This document shows positions 43,653 through 55,089 of a stretch of DNA of 64,000 nucleotides, piece by piece. The stretch's first letter is position 1, and the number at the start of each line of letters is the position of its first letter. A program made the translations under genes and the position numbers. Under the pieces are notes generated by a model. It saw nothing but the letters and a program-made list of their open reading frames with translations, was not told the origin of the DNA and ran no database searches. Source of the DNA: Omphiscola glabra (taxonomy: Eukaryota > Mollusca > Gastropoda > Lymnaeidae); contig OZ024808.1 in the NCBI GenBank assembly GCA_964017045.1, positions 4,915,284-4,979,283 on the forward strand, given 5' to 3'.

Positions 43653-43965
43653 AAAATAATTCTTTCGTTTTTTTCGCAATAGCAGGTAGAAAATGTCACA
43701 AAATGCCTGCCATTATTATCATGTTAACTTCCGTTCATACAGTCTAGTATGAAATAAAATAATGATATTCAATGGACAACTTGAAAATAATCAAGTTCAA
43801 AAAAAGATCAAGAACGTTGAGGAAATCAAATGTTCAGCTCACAATATAAAGGTCAGGGTTATTTTGAAAAGGTCATCGGGATTACAATGTGAGGTCATCT
43901 AAAGTTTTCATTTCCTTAACAATGATTTATTTTTTAGATTACATTTTAACTGAAGATTGTTGGGT

Positions 43966-43996
<31 letters not shown>

Positions 43997-44059
43997 CCAT
44001 AACCATTCCTGGCGTTTTCATGTTTTAAAGGACAATAATACTTCTAACTGTTTTGCTTG
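43653..44059. other. Spacer with a poly-A run of about 27
   Basis: Poly-A at about 43,969-43,993. No gene is supported. Confidence 0.5.
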
Positions 44060-44086
44060 CTGATTAAGGCTCTAAGCCGAAACGTC
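44060..44086 (+). ncRNA. Hammerhead-like motif of another Penelope family end
   Basis: CTGATTAAGGC, TCTAA, GCCGAAACGTC: the same architecture as the Penelope ends in this window (CTGA core, GGC/GCC stem, GAAACGTC), but with different loop and flanks. The following TTTGTCCTGTCTATGAATGC may be the rest of a terminal repeat. Core position 6 departs from consensus (CUGAUUA). Confidence 0.4.
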
Positions 44087-44156
44087 CAAATCTTTGTCCT
44101 GTCTATGAATGCAAGTTTAAAATACCTTGTTCTTATATTTCATTTTTATTTTTTAC

Positions 44157-45070
44157 CATGTTTTTAGATTTACTATGTTTTTAGTTTTACTATGTTTTTA
44201 GTTTTACCATGTTTTTAGTTTTACCATGTTTTTAATTTTACCATGTTTTTAGTTTTACCATGTTTTTAGCTTTACCATGTTTTTAGTTTTACTATGTTTT
44301 TAGTTTTACCATGTTTTTAGTTTTACTTTGTTTTTAGTTTTACCATGTTTTTAGTTTTACCATGTTTTTAGTTTTACCATGTTTTTAGTTTTACCATGTT
44401 TTTAGTTTTACCATGTTTTTAGTTTTACCATGTTTTTAGTTTTACTATGTTTTTAGTTTTAATATGTTTTTAGTTTTATCATGTTTTAGTTTTACTATGT
44501 TTTTAGTTTTACCATGTTTTTAGTTTTACCATGTTTTAGTTTTACCATGTTTTTAGTTTTACCATGTTTTTAGTTTTACCATGTTTTTAGTTTTACCATG
44601 TTTTAGTTTTACCATGTTTTTAATTTTACCATGTTTTTAGTTTTACCATGTTTTTAGCTTTACCATGTTTTTAGTTTTACTATGTTTTTAGTTTTACCAT
44701 GTTTTTAGTTTTACTATGTTTTTAGTTTTACCATGTTTTTAGTTTTACCATGTTTTTAGTTTTTCCATGTTTTTAGTTTTACCATGTTTTTAGTTTTACC
44801 ATGTTTTTAGTTTTACCATGTTTTTAGTTTTACTATGTTTTTAGTTTTAATATGTTTTTAGTTTTATCATGTTTTTAGTTTTACTATGTTTTTAGTTTTA
44901 CCATGTTTTTAGTTTTACCATGTTTTAGTTTTACCATGTTTTTAGTTTTACCATGTTTTTAGTTTTACCATGTTTTTAGTTTTACCATGTTTTAGTTTTA
45001 CCATGTTTTTAGTTTTACCATGTTTTTATTTTTACCATGTTTTTATTTTTACTATGTTTTTAGATTTACT
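44157..45070. repeat. 17-bp array, about 54 copies, with a 388-bp block duplication
   Basis: TTTTACCATGTTTTTAG repeats with some 16-bp units lacking one T. Marker variants (TTAATTTTACC at 44,232/44,620 and AATATG at 44,461/44,849) recur at an offset of 388 bp, so about 23 units were duplicated as a block. Confidence 0.96.
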
Positions 45071-45264
45071 AAACTAGATTTCATTTGTATTGATTAAAAA
45101 GCTCTCAGAAAATAACTGCAATTGAGTGTCGGCAAATTTAGGTAAAATGGAAAAAATTGAAGGTTTAACATACATGAAAACAATTCCATTAAAAAATTTA
45201 AAAAAATATTTTTTAAAGAAATATTTCTTTCAGGCAAGTCTGTGAAAATAGCCAAAAGCCACAC
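45071..45264. other. Spacer, nothing recognised
   Basis: AT-rich; contains TTTCTTTCAGGCAAGTCTG, resembling the edge of the dispersed repeat at 27.47 kb. Confidence 0.4.
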
Positions 45265-45850
45265 AATAACATGTGGTTAATAGTGTCTTGGAATTGGCCT
45301 GTGTGATAGTCAAATACATCAAATAACTTGTGGTTAATAGTGTCTTGGAATTGGCCTGTGTGATAGTCAAATACATCAAATAACTTGTGGTTAATAGTGT
45401 CTTGGAATTGGCCTGTGTCATAGTCAAATACATCAAATAACTTGTGGTTATTAGTGTCTTGGAATTGGCCTGTGTCATAGTCAAATACATCAAATAACGT
45501 GTGGTTAATAGTGTCTTGGAATTGGCCTGTGTGATAGTCAAATACATCAAATAACTTGTGGTTAATAGTGTCTTGGAATTGGCCTGTTTGATAGTCAAAT
45601 ACATCAAATAACTTGTGGTTAATAGTGTCTTAAAATTGGCCTGTGTCATAGTCAAATACATCAAATAACTTGTGGTTAATAGTGTCTTGGAATTGGCCTG
45701 TGTCATAGTCAAATACATCAAATAACATGTGGTTAATAGTGTCTTGGAATTGGCCTGTGTCATAGTCAAATACATCAAATAACTTGTGGTTAATAGTGTC
45801 TTGGAATTGGTTTGTGTGATAGTCAAATACATCAAATAACTTGTGGTTAT
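45265..45850. repeat. 57-bp minisatellite, about 10 copies
   Basis: Units contain GTGGTTAATAGTGTCTTGGA, ATTGGCCTGTGTGATAGTCA and AATACATCAAATAACTT. Related to the 59-bp array at 46.5 kb. Confidence 0.95.
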
Positions 45851-46511
45851 TAGTGAATTGGCAACAGGGACGTGTAATTACAAAAGACACCCAATAACTT
45901 ATGGTTACCATGTGACATGACAGTTTGCATTTGTAATATCCAAAGACACCAGATAACTTTTGTTTACTGTCAGAGAACGGTTGTTACGGAGGAGGGCTTG
46001 GTCCTGACTTATCACAAACTGTATTGATTTACTAGCGGTCAGTACAGGACCGCTCCTCTCTGTGACTCATATTGTGAGTATCTAGGCGTTGGGACGGACA
46101 AAGCGCACTGTATACCTGAATGACAACTAAACAACTCAAACTCCAGGTGTTCAGATGATGAATACGAATGTATTGATCAATTTATATAATCCAATAATAT
46201 TTCTTTTCCAACTGCTAACACTTCACTACCTGCCGATCCCAAAGTTTATCTTTGATTACAGTTATTAACACTAAATCTGTCACGTAAGAATCACCATCCA
46301 TTAATCTCCAGCGCTTAAAAAACACACAAAACAAACTCTCCTCTCCCCGGAAATTGCCTGTGTCCTCATTCATCATTTAATAAACGTGGATCCATACATG
46401 GGAGAGTTCCAAACAAAACCACATTATTGCTCACTAACAATTCCCGTCCACCCTATCAATTATCTGAAGAAACAATGGAGCGCAGTTAAATTACGCCCCT
46501 GTCATTTGTGA
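45851..46511. other. Spacer beginning with degenerate 57-bp units
   Basis: CCAATAACTTATGGTTACCA and AGATAACTTTTGTTTACTG are worn units of the neighbouring array. The remainder (46.0-46.5 kb) has no supported feature. Confidence 0.5.
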
Positions 46512-47760
46512 CAGATATTAGAGACTTGGCAGATGGCCTGTGTCATAACCAAACACATCCAAACAACTTGTGGCTACTAGAGACTTGGCAGATGGCCTGT
46601 GTCATAACCAAACACATCCAAACAACTTGTGGCTACCAGAGACTTGGCAGATGGCCTGTGTCATAACCAAACACATCCAAACAACTTGTGGCTACTAGAG
46701 ACTTAGCAGATGGCCTGTGTCATAACCAAACACATCCAAACATTTTGTGGCTACTAGAGACTTAGCAGATGGCCTGTGTCATAACCAAACACAGCCAAAC
46801 AACTTGTGGCTACTAGAGACTTAGCAGATGGCCTGTGTCATAACCAAACACAGCCAAACAACTTGTGGCTACTAGAGACTTGGCAGATGGCCTGTGTCAT
46901 AACCAAACACATCCAAACAACTTGTGGCTACTAGAGACTTAGCAGATGGCCTGTGTCATAATCAAACACAGCCAAACAACTTGTGGCTACTAGAGACTTA
47001 GCAGATGGCCTGTGTCATAACCAAACACAGCCAAACAACTTGTGGCTACTAGAGACTTAGCAGATGGCCTGTGTCATAACCAAACACATCCAAACAACTT
47101 GTGGCTACTAGAGACTTAGCAGATGGCATGTGTCATAACCAAAACACAGCCAAACAACTTGTGGCTACTAGAGACTTAGCAGATGGCCTGTGTCATAACC
47201 AAACACATCCAAACAACTTGTGGCTACTAGAGACTTAGCAGATGGCCTGTGTCATAACCAAACACATCCAAACAACTTGTGGCTACTAGAGACTTAGCAG
47301 ATGGCCTGTGTCATAAACAAACACATCCAAACAACTTGTGGCTACTAGAGACTTAGCAGATGGCCTGTGTCATAACCAAACACATCCAAACAACTTGTGG
47401 CTACTAGAGACTTAGCAGATGGCCTGTGTCATAACCAAACACATCCAAACAACTTGTGGCTACTAGAGACTTAGCAGATGGCCTGTGTCATAACCAAACA
47501 CATCCAAACAACTTGTGGCTACTAGAGACTTAGCAGATGGCCTGTGTCATAACCAAACACATCCAAACAACTTGTGGCTACTAGAGACTTAGCAGATGGC
47601 CTGTGTCATAACCAAACACATCCAAACAACTTGTGGCTACTAGAGACTTAGCAGATGGCCTGTGTCATAACCAAACACAGCCAAACAACTTGTGGCTACT
47701 AGAGACTTAGCAGATGGCCTGTGTCATAACCAAACACATCCAAACAACTCGTGGCTACTA
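46512..47760. repeat. 59-bp minisatellite, about 21 copies
   Basis: Units contain GTGGCTACTAGAGACTTAGC, AGATGGCCTGTGTCATAACC and AAACACATCCAAACAACTT. ACATCC and ACAGCC unit types are interspersed. Aligns with the 57-bp unit at 45.3 kb (GTGGTTA.TAG...GGCCTGTGT...CAAATAACTT). Confidence 0.96.
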
Positions 47761-47820
47761 GCGGTAAACTAATGGTATCACCCCATCCAAACTTTTCCAT
47801 AGCCCTACACTGAGCCAACC

Positions 47821-48507
47821 TTATCTGGTGCCACCATTTGGTTGTTTGTCCTTGTTAACATTCAATGTAGCATTGGGTTGTCTGCACTTGTTAACATTCA
47901 ATGTAGCATTGTGCTGTTTGTCCTTGTTAACATTCAATGTAGCATTAGGCTGTTTGTCCTTGTTAACATTCAATGTAGCATTGTGCTTGTTAACATTCAA
48001 TGTAGCATTGTGCTGTTTGTCCTTGTTAACATTCAATGTAGCATTAGGCTGTCTGCACTTGTTAACATTCAATGTAGCATTAGGCTGTTTGCACTTGTTA
48101 ACATTCAATGTAGCATTAGGCTGTTTGTCCTTGTTAACATTCAATGTAGCATTAGGCTGTTTGTCCTTGTTAACATTCAATGTAGCATTAGGCTGTCTGC
48201 ACTTGTTAACATTCAATGTAGCATTAGGCTGTTTGTCCTTGTTAACATTCAATGTAGCGTTGGATTGATTGTCATTTTTCATTATCACAGAAACGGTCAA
48301 CTCAGGTGTTATGTGGCAGTTTTGACTACAATTGTGTTTGTTGTTGACTGTTTGAATACAGGAACAGTTTGTGTTGAGTGCACAACGTTCATTACATGAC
48401 ACATCTATCATTTGAAGCACGCTGCCCGTTGTACTGCAAGAGATACCTATGTGTAATAAAAGGTTCATGAAATGATTTTCCATTGTACAGCAGATAATGT
48501 CCAACAT
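47821..48507 (-). CDS. 12-residue-repeat protein, minus copy, 228 codons
   Basis: The minus-strand frame begins at 48,507; a second ATG nine codons on (MENHFMNLLLHIGISC) gives a plausible short signal peptide. A cysteine-rich head follows: VSCNERCALNTNCSCIQTVN and NKHNCSQNCHITPE. Then come about twelve repeats of a 12-residue unit (KDKQPNATLNVN, or KCRQPNATLNVN), each with an NAT glycosylation sequon. The frame ends at an arbitrary point (QPNGGTR, stop) at the edge of the duplication, so the C-terminal domain of the sister gene at 57.6 kb is missing. I do not recognise the family. Length variation of the array should be expected. The head and array are open; whether this truncated copy is expressed is unknown. 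Confidence 0.6.
   Translation of the reverse strand: MLDIICCTMENHFMNLLLHIGISCSTTGSVLQMIDVSCNERCALNTNCSCIQTVNNKHNCSQNCHITPELTVSVIMKNDNQSNATLNVNKDKQPNATLNVNKCRQPNATLNVNKDKQPNATLNVNKDKQPNATLNVNKCKQPNATLNVNKCRQPNATLNVNKDKQHNATLNVNKHNATLNVNKDKQPNATLNVNKDKQHNATLNVNKCRQPNATLNVNKDKQPNGGTR
47835..48265. repeat. 36-bp coding array, about 12 copies
   Basis: On the plus strand AACATTCAATGTAGCATTAG is followed by GCTGTTTGTCCTTGTT or GCTGTCTGCACTTGTT. One unit is shortened (near 47,985). It encodes the 12-residue repeat on the minus strand. Confidence 0.95.
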
Positions 48508-48579
48508 TTGATGTAGTCAGTATTTATTCATCATCCATGGCGCTATTTTCTACCTAAACCATGTGTTTAGTTAGACACC

Positions 48580-48735
48580 ATTATTATTGTTGTACTTCTT
48601 AAATCATGGGTTTAGTTGGACACACATATTATTGGTGTACTTCTTAAATCATGGGTTTAGTTGGACACACATATTATTGGTGTACTTCTTAAATCATGGG
48701 TTTAGTTGGACACACATATTATTGTTGTACTTTCT
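48580..48735. repeat. 45-bp repeat, 3-4 copies, only in the left arm
   Basis: CTTCTTAAATCATGGGTTTA then GTTGGACACACATATTATTG. The right arm has a single equivalent (GTGTCCAACTAAATCCATGA at 57,560). Confidence 0.92.
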
Positions 48736-49295
48736 TTCGATTCTTGTCAATACATTAAAACCGATGTGAGTAAAATAATACATTCAATAGGAAAAAAACA
48801 TATATTTCCAATATTTAAATTCAATGCAATCCATCGAAGAAATTGAATAAATCACAAATCAGTAACGTAGCGAAATAAACACAGAAGTTGATAAACCTAC
48901 ATTTTTTTAACTACACTTTTTTGACTTTTTGATTTTTTTTTTAGAAACTTTTTTATTATTTTTAGAAACTTTTTTTTTTTTTTTTGGTATCTTGCGATTA
49001 AACTGTAGTCCCTATTTGTTAAAACATACTTTTTTAAGATAGAGAAAATAATAAATATTTTTGGAGAAATATTTCGTTAAGAACATCTTGGAATTGTTCA
49101 AATTTGAACTATGTCTTACCAATTATTTATTTTAACTACAATTGTCCAATCACATTTGGAAGTAAAAATTAACAATGATAGAGACGTACAGAAAATAATG
49201 CATATTATAAATAAGATTAAATAGACACGAACAATCTGTGTCGATATAACAAAATATATTGAGCTTTAATAATAATTTTACATTACAAATAATTA

Positions 49296-49321
49296 AACGT
49301 TTCGGCACTTGCCTTCATCAG
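49296..49321 (-). ncRNA. Hammerhead-like motif, Penelope copy 3
   Basis: The reverse complement reads CTGATGAAGGC, AAGT, GCCGAAACGTT, with consensus CUGAUGA and GAAA. Best preserved of the three related copies. Confidence 0.5.
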
Positions 49322-49555
49322 TACAAGACATACAAATAAGTATTAATCAAATTTACATAATATATATAGAGAGATAAACCCTACCTAAAAAATAGAAAAC
49401 CAGACAGAAACAAAGTAAAGAAGAATCGAAAGGAAGTGACTTAAAGTAAAATGTAAAAGCCCAATCAGGAAAAAAGACATCGCAGTTACGTAAAATTGTG
49501 GATTTGGTTTATCCCGTATGGAGTTAACGTACCAATCTTGATATTAATTTATTCT

Positions 49556-49849
49556 CTATATGGATCCTTTATCGTATAATTTACCACACTTTTTACAAAG
49601 GATGGTGTAAATCACGTTGCGACTGGAACAGGTAAAACCATCTTTTATTTTGAATATTTCCAGAGGGAAAGTGATCTTATCAACTTGAATCACGTAGGGA
49701 CATCGGCTACGATTGCAACTTTTGGTGCCGTTATGTGCCTGACTAGACGGGAGGTGTCTTCTAACTAGTATGTCCCTAAGGCTCTTGTCCCTCCGGAAAG
49801 CGAAAAGATGAGGTTTTCTGAAAACCTCATTGGTGACAGGGTCTGCCAT
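49556..49849 (-). pseudogene. Penelope linker and truncated GIY-YIG
   Basis: Encodes MADPVTNEVFRKPHLFAFRR, SLRDILVRRHLPSSQAHNGT, KSCNRSRCPYVIQVDKITFP, CSSRNVIYTILCKKCGKLY. The frame then enters DKGSI and a stop, because the nuclease core is deleted. Homologous to 29.6-30.1 kb, where the core is intact. Confidence 0.85.
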
Positions 49850-50253
49850 GAGAATTGAGCGGTTTTTCAGAACCAGAGAACGAGCTTTAAGGTCATTGGG
49901 ATGAAAAATTAAAATACATTTTTACCTATCACTAGCGTCAGAATGGGTAGCTTTAACAGAATATTGTCTAGTCATGCCTTTAACTCGAGTGACAGCTGCT
50001 TTTAAAATTTGCTCAGTATACGACGTTCGTCGAAAAACATCCAACATTTCAGCCGCCCTTTCCCTAAAATCCTCATCATTACTACAGAGTCTTCTCAGTC
50101 TCAGCAACTGAGAAAAAGGGATGGAGTTTTGCACGATTGTAATGTGAAATTATTTTTAAAGCTCAATATATATTGTTATATCGAAACAGATTGTTCGTGT
50201 CTATTTAATTTATTTTAAAGCTTTATCGCAGTCCAACACTTTTATAATTAGCA

Positions 50254-51060
50254 CTAGCGAGAACCCGGCATTCGTTGCAATGCCACACAATGAAAATTTT
50301 TTTTGTGTTTTAATAAAGTTTTAAAGTAATTTTTAAATAGAATATATTTATTGTTTTTCCGTGTGGTGGGTACACAAATAAATTAGAAGTTTTTTCGACG
50401 CGTGAGCAGGCAACGTACAGCTGTCCACGTGAGAAGCATGGATTTTCAAAATTTAGTCAACACACTTGTAGCGATTGATCCACCCATGCAATAGCTCTGT
50501 TTTAAATTATATTTATATAGCTCGAATATTATTTTTTTTAAATAAGGCCCCCTGCACCAAGCGCATAATTGTAAATTGGTTGTACTTATGTCACAAACAA
50601 ACTGAAATGTCACTTGTATTTGATTCATTTCCATCCACCCATGCAACAGCACTGATTAAAATTACATTTATATAGCTCATATAAGAAAAAAAAATGTAGG
50701 GCCCCAGGCCCCCAAAGGAATATTTCAATATGGGTAAGCTAATTCAGAAACCTTTGCTGCGCGCAACAACTTACCAAAGTTTTATCGCAATCTGATAAAT
50801 GGTATAGGAACGCATACGGAAATTATCTTTAGCTCATAAAAGGGGGAAAAAAGAATTTAGGGCCCCGGTCCAAAAACGGAATATTGTAAAATGTGTGTAA
50901 TAATACGAAACATTTGAGGGCATGTGTATAACATTCACAAAATGTTCATCTCTTTTAGATGTATGGTATAGAAGCGCATACGGGACATACAGACATACAT
51001 TAATTTTTATAGATGTTTGATATAGTCATATAGTTTGCCGAATAAAGATAAATTTTTCAC
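50254..51060 (-). mobile_element. Helitron 3' fragment with CTAG terminus and hairpin
   Basis: On the minus strand the 3' end is ...GGCATT, loop, AATGCC (50,267-50,284), then nine bases and CTAG (50,257-50,254) followed by host T. This is the Helitron pattern of a hairpin shortly before CTRR, with insertion next to T. Upstream the coding part is the end of a Pif1-type helicase (below). The upper boundary is not clear. Segments such as CATACGG.A.AT.C and AGGGCCCC..GG.CC to about 51,000 look like Helitron-associated non-coding sequence. Confidence 0.7.
50320..50460 (-). pseudogene. Helitron Pif1-like helicase C-terminus
   Basis: Minus strand encodes NPCFSRGQLYVACSRVEKTS then NLFVYPPHGKTIN. The F-S-x-GQLYVACSRV box is helicase motif VI of Helitron Rep-helicase proteins, and the following LFVYPP..KT is their usual C-terminus. 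Only this tail remains. Helitron proteins carry out rolling-circle-type transposition. Confidence 0.85.
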
Positions 51061-51114
51061 AAATATTCTAGGATTAATCATTCTGTCTGTCGTCTGTCTG
51101 TATGTCTGCCTGTA

Positions 51115-51560
<446 letters not shown>

Positions 51561-51865
51561 TTTATCTAAGAAAATCTTAACCCATCACTCTTTTGAAATT
51601 TACATTTTTACGTGTGCAAAATGAACGGGTATTGATATTTATGAGCATAATTGTGTGAAAGTACTTACATTTTGTTAACGTCTTTGATTTTCTTAATTGG
51701 TAAAATTAGAATATGGCATCTATTTTTCAAGATATTGTCATCCACGTAAAAATGTACACACCCTATTTCCTACCCCTGATATATCTGTTCCCAAAAAAGG
51801 TTAATTATTTAACAATTCTAGTCGGAGGCGTTTCTTGTGCTGCCTTGAGCAAATAAAAGTAACGT

Positions 51866-52265
51866 TGTATCGTTGTATCGTTGTATCGTTGTATCATTAT
51901 ATCGTTATATCGTTGTATCGTTGTATCGTTGTATCGTTATATCGTTGTATCGTTGTATCGTTATATCGTTATATCGTTATATCGTAGTATTGTTATATCG
52001 TTATATCGTTGTATCGTTGTATCGTTGTATCGTTATATCGTTGTATCGTTATATCGTTATATCGTTGTATCGTTATATCGTTATATCGTTGTATCGTTGT
52101 ATCGTTATATCGTTATATCGTTATATCGTTGTATCGTTATATCTTTCTATCGTTATATCGTTGTATCGTTATATCGTTATATCATTGTATCGTTATATCG
52201 TTGTATCGTTATATCGTTGTATCGTTATATCGTTGTATCGTTATATCGTTATATCGTTGAATCTT
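51866..52265. repeat. 8-bp array TATCGTTG/TATCGTTA, about 50 copies
   Basis: Two unit types, with G or A at the last position, are mixed along the array. All three plus-strand frames stay open, which is only a property of the repeat. Confidence 0.98.
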
Positions 52266-53540
52266 TATACTATCATTTGCTCATCAAGTGTATTTAAAAA
52301 ATAATAAAATCATCCACAGATTTGTAACCCACTTACTTCCACAAAAACAAGTGTGCATTTCATAAGTTTTTTTCTTATTTGGATGCGTGATCGGTTAATT
52401 ATTGAATACTTTTTGGCTATATAGTTTCGCTTTCCTGATTGAATTAAACTTCATTTTATTATTAAAGTTAGATTTAAAGGTTAAGTTTTTACTACTTTAT
52501 AAATTTCATAAAAGTATATTTTTGGAATGAATCAAAATGTAAAAACTTATTCAATGTTAAAAAACAAAGTTAAAGTTGTATTTAATTGTAGTAAATTTTA
52601 GCAATTTAAAACGCAATCAAAGTTATTTATTAATTTTACTTTTAAGAAGGGAAAAATACATTATCAGTTTTGCCACGCTCGGCTATTAAATCAAAGAAAC
52701 TTCGAGCTGTGGCTACAATAGGCAATTCGCGCTATGACGTTATTTGTATATTTATTTAAATCAAATTAATTTTATTTTTATCTAGTATTATTAACAACGC
52801 ATCAAAGAACGCACTAAAAATAACAGATGTTTGGGCTTTCCCGATAAATGTGATTTCTGTGCAATTCTGAGATCATAATTGTTTTATTAATACTTTTTTT
52901 CATAGCATTTACATTCGGATAACATGTTTAAAATAGTTCCATAGTTGTTACTTTACATGTTTTTGTAATTTTTAATAATAATACTTAAACTTTTGCTAAA
53001 ATAAAAGCGGAAATATAATTTTTTGCGCATGTAAATTTATTGCATTTCCATAAAATAATCGAAAATAACTAGGATTGTTTTTTAGAATCCGAACGTATCA
53101 AAATATTTTCGGTTCTTTGGAATTACGTCAGTATAGCTCATTCTTATATATATATATTATAAAGAACATTGTCGAACCATTTGTTTATAAGGGCAGCTGT
53201 ATGAACTAAAGACAGAGAACAGCGGGACTCGGTCATGGTGAAATAACATCAAGAATGAATTAATTCTGACCAGTGAAACTCATATGAACAGATTGAATCT
53301 GATCACAAGAGCTGGAGGTAATATTAATTAAACCAAACAAACGAAATAACTTTTGAAACCGTAGTGTTTTTAAGGTTTGCCATGGTGCCGTGGTTTTAGG
53401 CTTAAAATCGTAGATCCTCTCAATTTTAAAGGCGATCAATTATGTTCCATTTGATAAATATTTGAAACAGTCATTCCAAGCAATGTAATGTAAAATTACG
53501 TTACAACGCGGTTATTGGCACCCATAAAAATCAGACAGTG
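52266..53540. other. AT-rich intergenic DNA, nothing recognised
   Basis: 1.3 kb without a supported reading frame, repeat or element end, apart from a short (TA)n near 53,146-53,159. Confidence 0.5.
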
Positions 53541-53985
53541 TTAAATGTTGCTAGTTGGGCTGAACTTTTGTAGGCTGAGAGCTCTTGTAGGGCTAAACGC
53601 TTCTAGGTCTGGACCTTTGTAGGTGGAGAGCTCTTGTTGGTCTGAGCTCTTGTTGGTCTGAGCTCTTGTTGGTCTGAGCTCTTGTTGGTCTGAGCTCTTG
53701 TTGGTCTGAGCTCTTGTTGGTCTGAGTTCTTGTTGGTCTGAGCTCTTGTTGGTCTGATCACTTGTTGGTCTGATCACTTGTTGGTCTGTGCACTTGTTGG
53801 TCTGTGCACTTGTTGGTCTGTGCACTTGTTGGTCTGTGCAATTGTTGGTCTGTGCAATTGTTTTAAGGACTTGAATTTTATAGAACAGGAATCTTAAAGG
53901 ACTGGAATGAAATTTCATAGGACTGAAATTTCACAGGACTGAAATTTCACAGGACTGAAATTTCATAGGACTGGACCTTTGTACC
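53541..53985. repeat. 16-bp array related to the terminal satellite, then a second 16-bp array
   Basis: TTGGTCTGAGCTCTTG units (about 53,620-53,760) grade into TTGGTCTGTGCACTTG units (to 53,870). The reverse complement CAAGTGCACAGACCAA differs at three positions from CAAGAGCACAGTCCGA, the 59-64 kb unit. A separate 16-bp unit, CAGGACTGAAATTTCA, repeats about five times to 53,985. Confidence 0.9.
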
Positions 53986-54234
53986 ATTAGGCCATTTTTA
54001 GGAAGTAGCCCTAAAGTTAACAAAAGTATTTTATCTAGATTTGTTTTTGTTGTTGTTAAGAAACTAAATAATTATTATATTTTATGAACCATAAATGTGA
54101 CAAAGAGGGCAACAGAACGCGGCATGATTACATATTTCGATAAAGGATGTGGAGCTGCTGAAATACTGACGTCACATTCTTTATGATCTTAACATTAAAA
54201 ATATCAAAGGTTAATTATTTCTTTTTCTGTAAGT
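53986..54234. other. Spacer, nothing recognised
   Basis: No supported feature. Confidence 0.4.
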
Positions 54235-55050
54235 TAACGAAAATATATGACACACATGTGACCAAGGCAGCATACAATGTTTCAAATGAGACCAAGGGAA
54301 CATACATTGTTTTATATACGACTAATGAAACACGTATTAGTTTATAAGTGAACAAACCAACATACACTATTTGATATATGCTGGGTGGCCGAGTGTTCCA
54401 ATCACAAGTTCATGGTTTTGAGTTAAACCCCCATCAAAGCCAAAAACCTCACCAGCTCCCCGGGTGAATGGCTCTCGTTAACCTTGGAGGGCAATTATTC
54501 TGATGGCGTCCCCCATAGGCGGCGAACATACGAAACAATAAATCATTCCGACTACTTCTGCTACGCCCCTGATGCCATCGCTGAGAGCGCCTGGGCATGC
54601 TAAAAAATAGCATGGAAACAAGCGATATATAAGTATTCAATCAATCAATATATGACCGTGATATCATACACTATTTGGTATATGATCAAAGGTATCACAC
54701 ACCAGGGTAAAATATATATTTTTTATTTAACGACAAAGTAACATACACTAATTTATATATTACCAAGACAACAGACACTCTTTGTTATATGTCCAAACTA
54801 ACATAGACTCTTTGAGATATGACGAAGGCAACCTGTACTATTTTTGTATTTGACTAGATCATATACACTCTTTTATTTAAGACCAATGAAACATATACTG
54901 GTTTATTTGTGACAAAGATAACATACACTGGAATATTGGTGACAGAGATAACATACACTGGTTTATGTGTAACCAAAATAACATACACAGGGTTATATGA
55001 GATAAAAGAAAACATACACACTTTTTGATATGTTAATAAGGAGGCACTAC
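54235..55050. repeat. Degenerate 30-37-bp repeat, interrupted by a SINE
   Basis: Loose units around AACATACACT.TTT.ATAT and GACCAA recur through the region. Divergence is much higher than in other arrays, so this is an old one. Confidence 0.75.
54381..54647 (+). mobile_element. tRNA-derived SINE
   Basis: Begins CTGGGTGGCCGAGTG, with the pol III A box TGGCCGAGTG (54,386-54,395) of Leu/Ser-type tRNAs. A worn B box GGTTTTGAGTT (54,414-54,424) follows. The 3' end is the short-repeat tail TTCAATCAATCA. ATATATG flanks both sides (54,374-54,380 and 54,648-54,654). Confidence 0.75.
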
Positions 55051-55089
55051 AGATGTTGATATATGACTAAGTTAAGGGGCACATTTTAT

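Larger units (their letters stand above)
47823..49190. repeat. Inverted segmental duplication, left arm
   Basis: This arm matches 57,120-58,690 in reverse complement: gene head and array, the ATCATCCATGGCGC block (48,530), the GTTTAGTTGGACACA block, the poly-A/T stretch with GTGTAGTTAAAAAAA (48.9 kb) and GAAATATTTCGTTAAGAA (49.07 kb). The arms have diverged, and each has its own array expansions. Confidence 0.8.
49215..50253 (-). mobile_element. Penelope-like element with inverted terminal copies
   Basis: On the minus strand it contains an RT C-terminal piece (RLRRLCSNDEDFRERAAEML, KAAVTRVKGMTRQ), then MADPVTNEVFRKPH, the Cys linker NGTKSCNRSRCPYVIQVDKI, a truncated GIY-YIG start (NVIYTILCKKCGKLY), the 3' non-coding region and a terminus at 49,219. 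The same terminal sequence is present in inverted orientation at 50,138-50,250. About 180 bp of the nuclease core is deleted: GKLY joins directly to the DPY..EN coding region. Confidence 0.85.

Noticed and set aside
54449..54640. 63-codon minus-strand frame
   Set aside because: It lies within the SINE and has no independent support.
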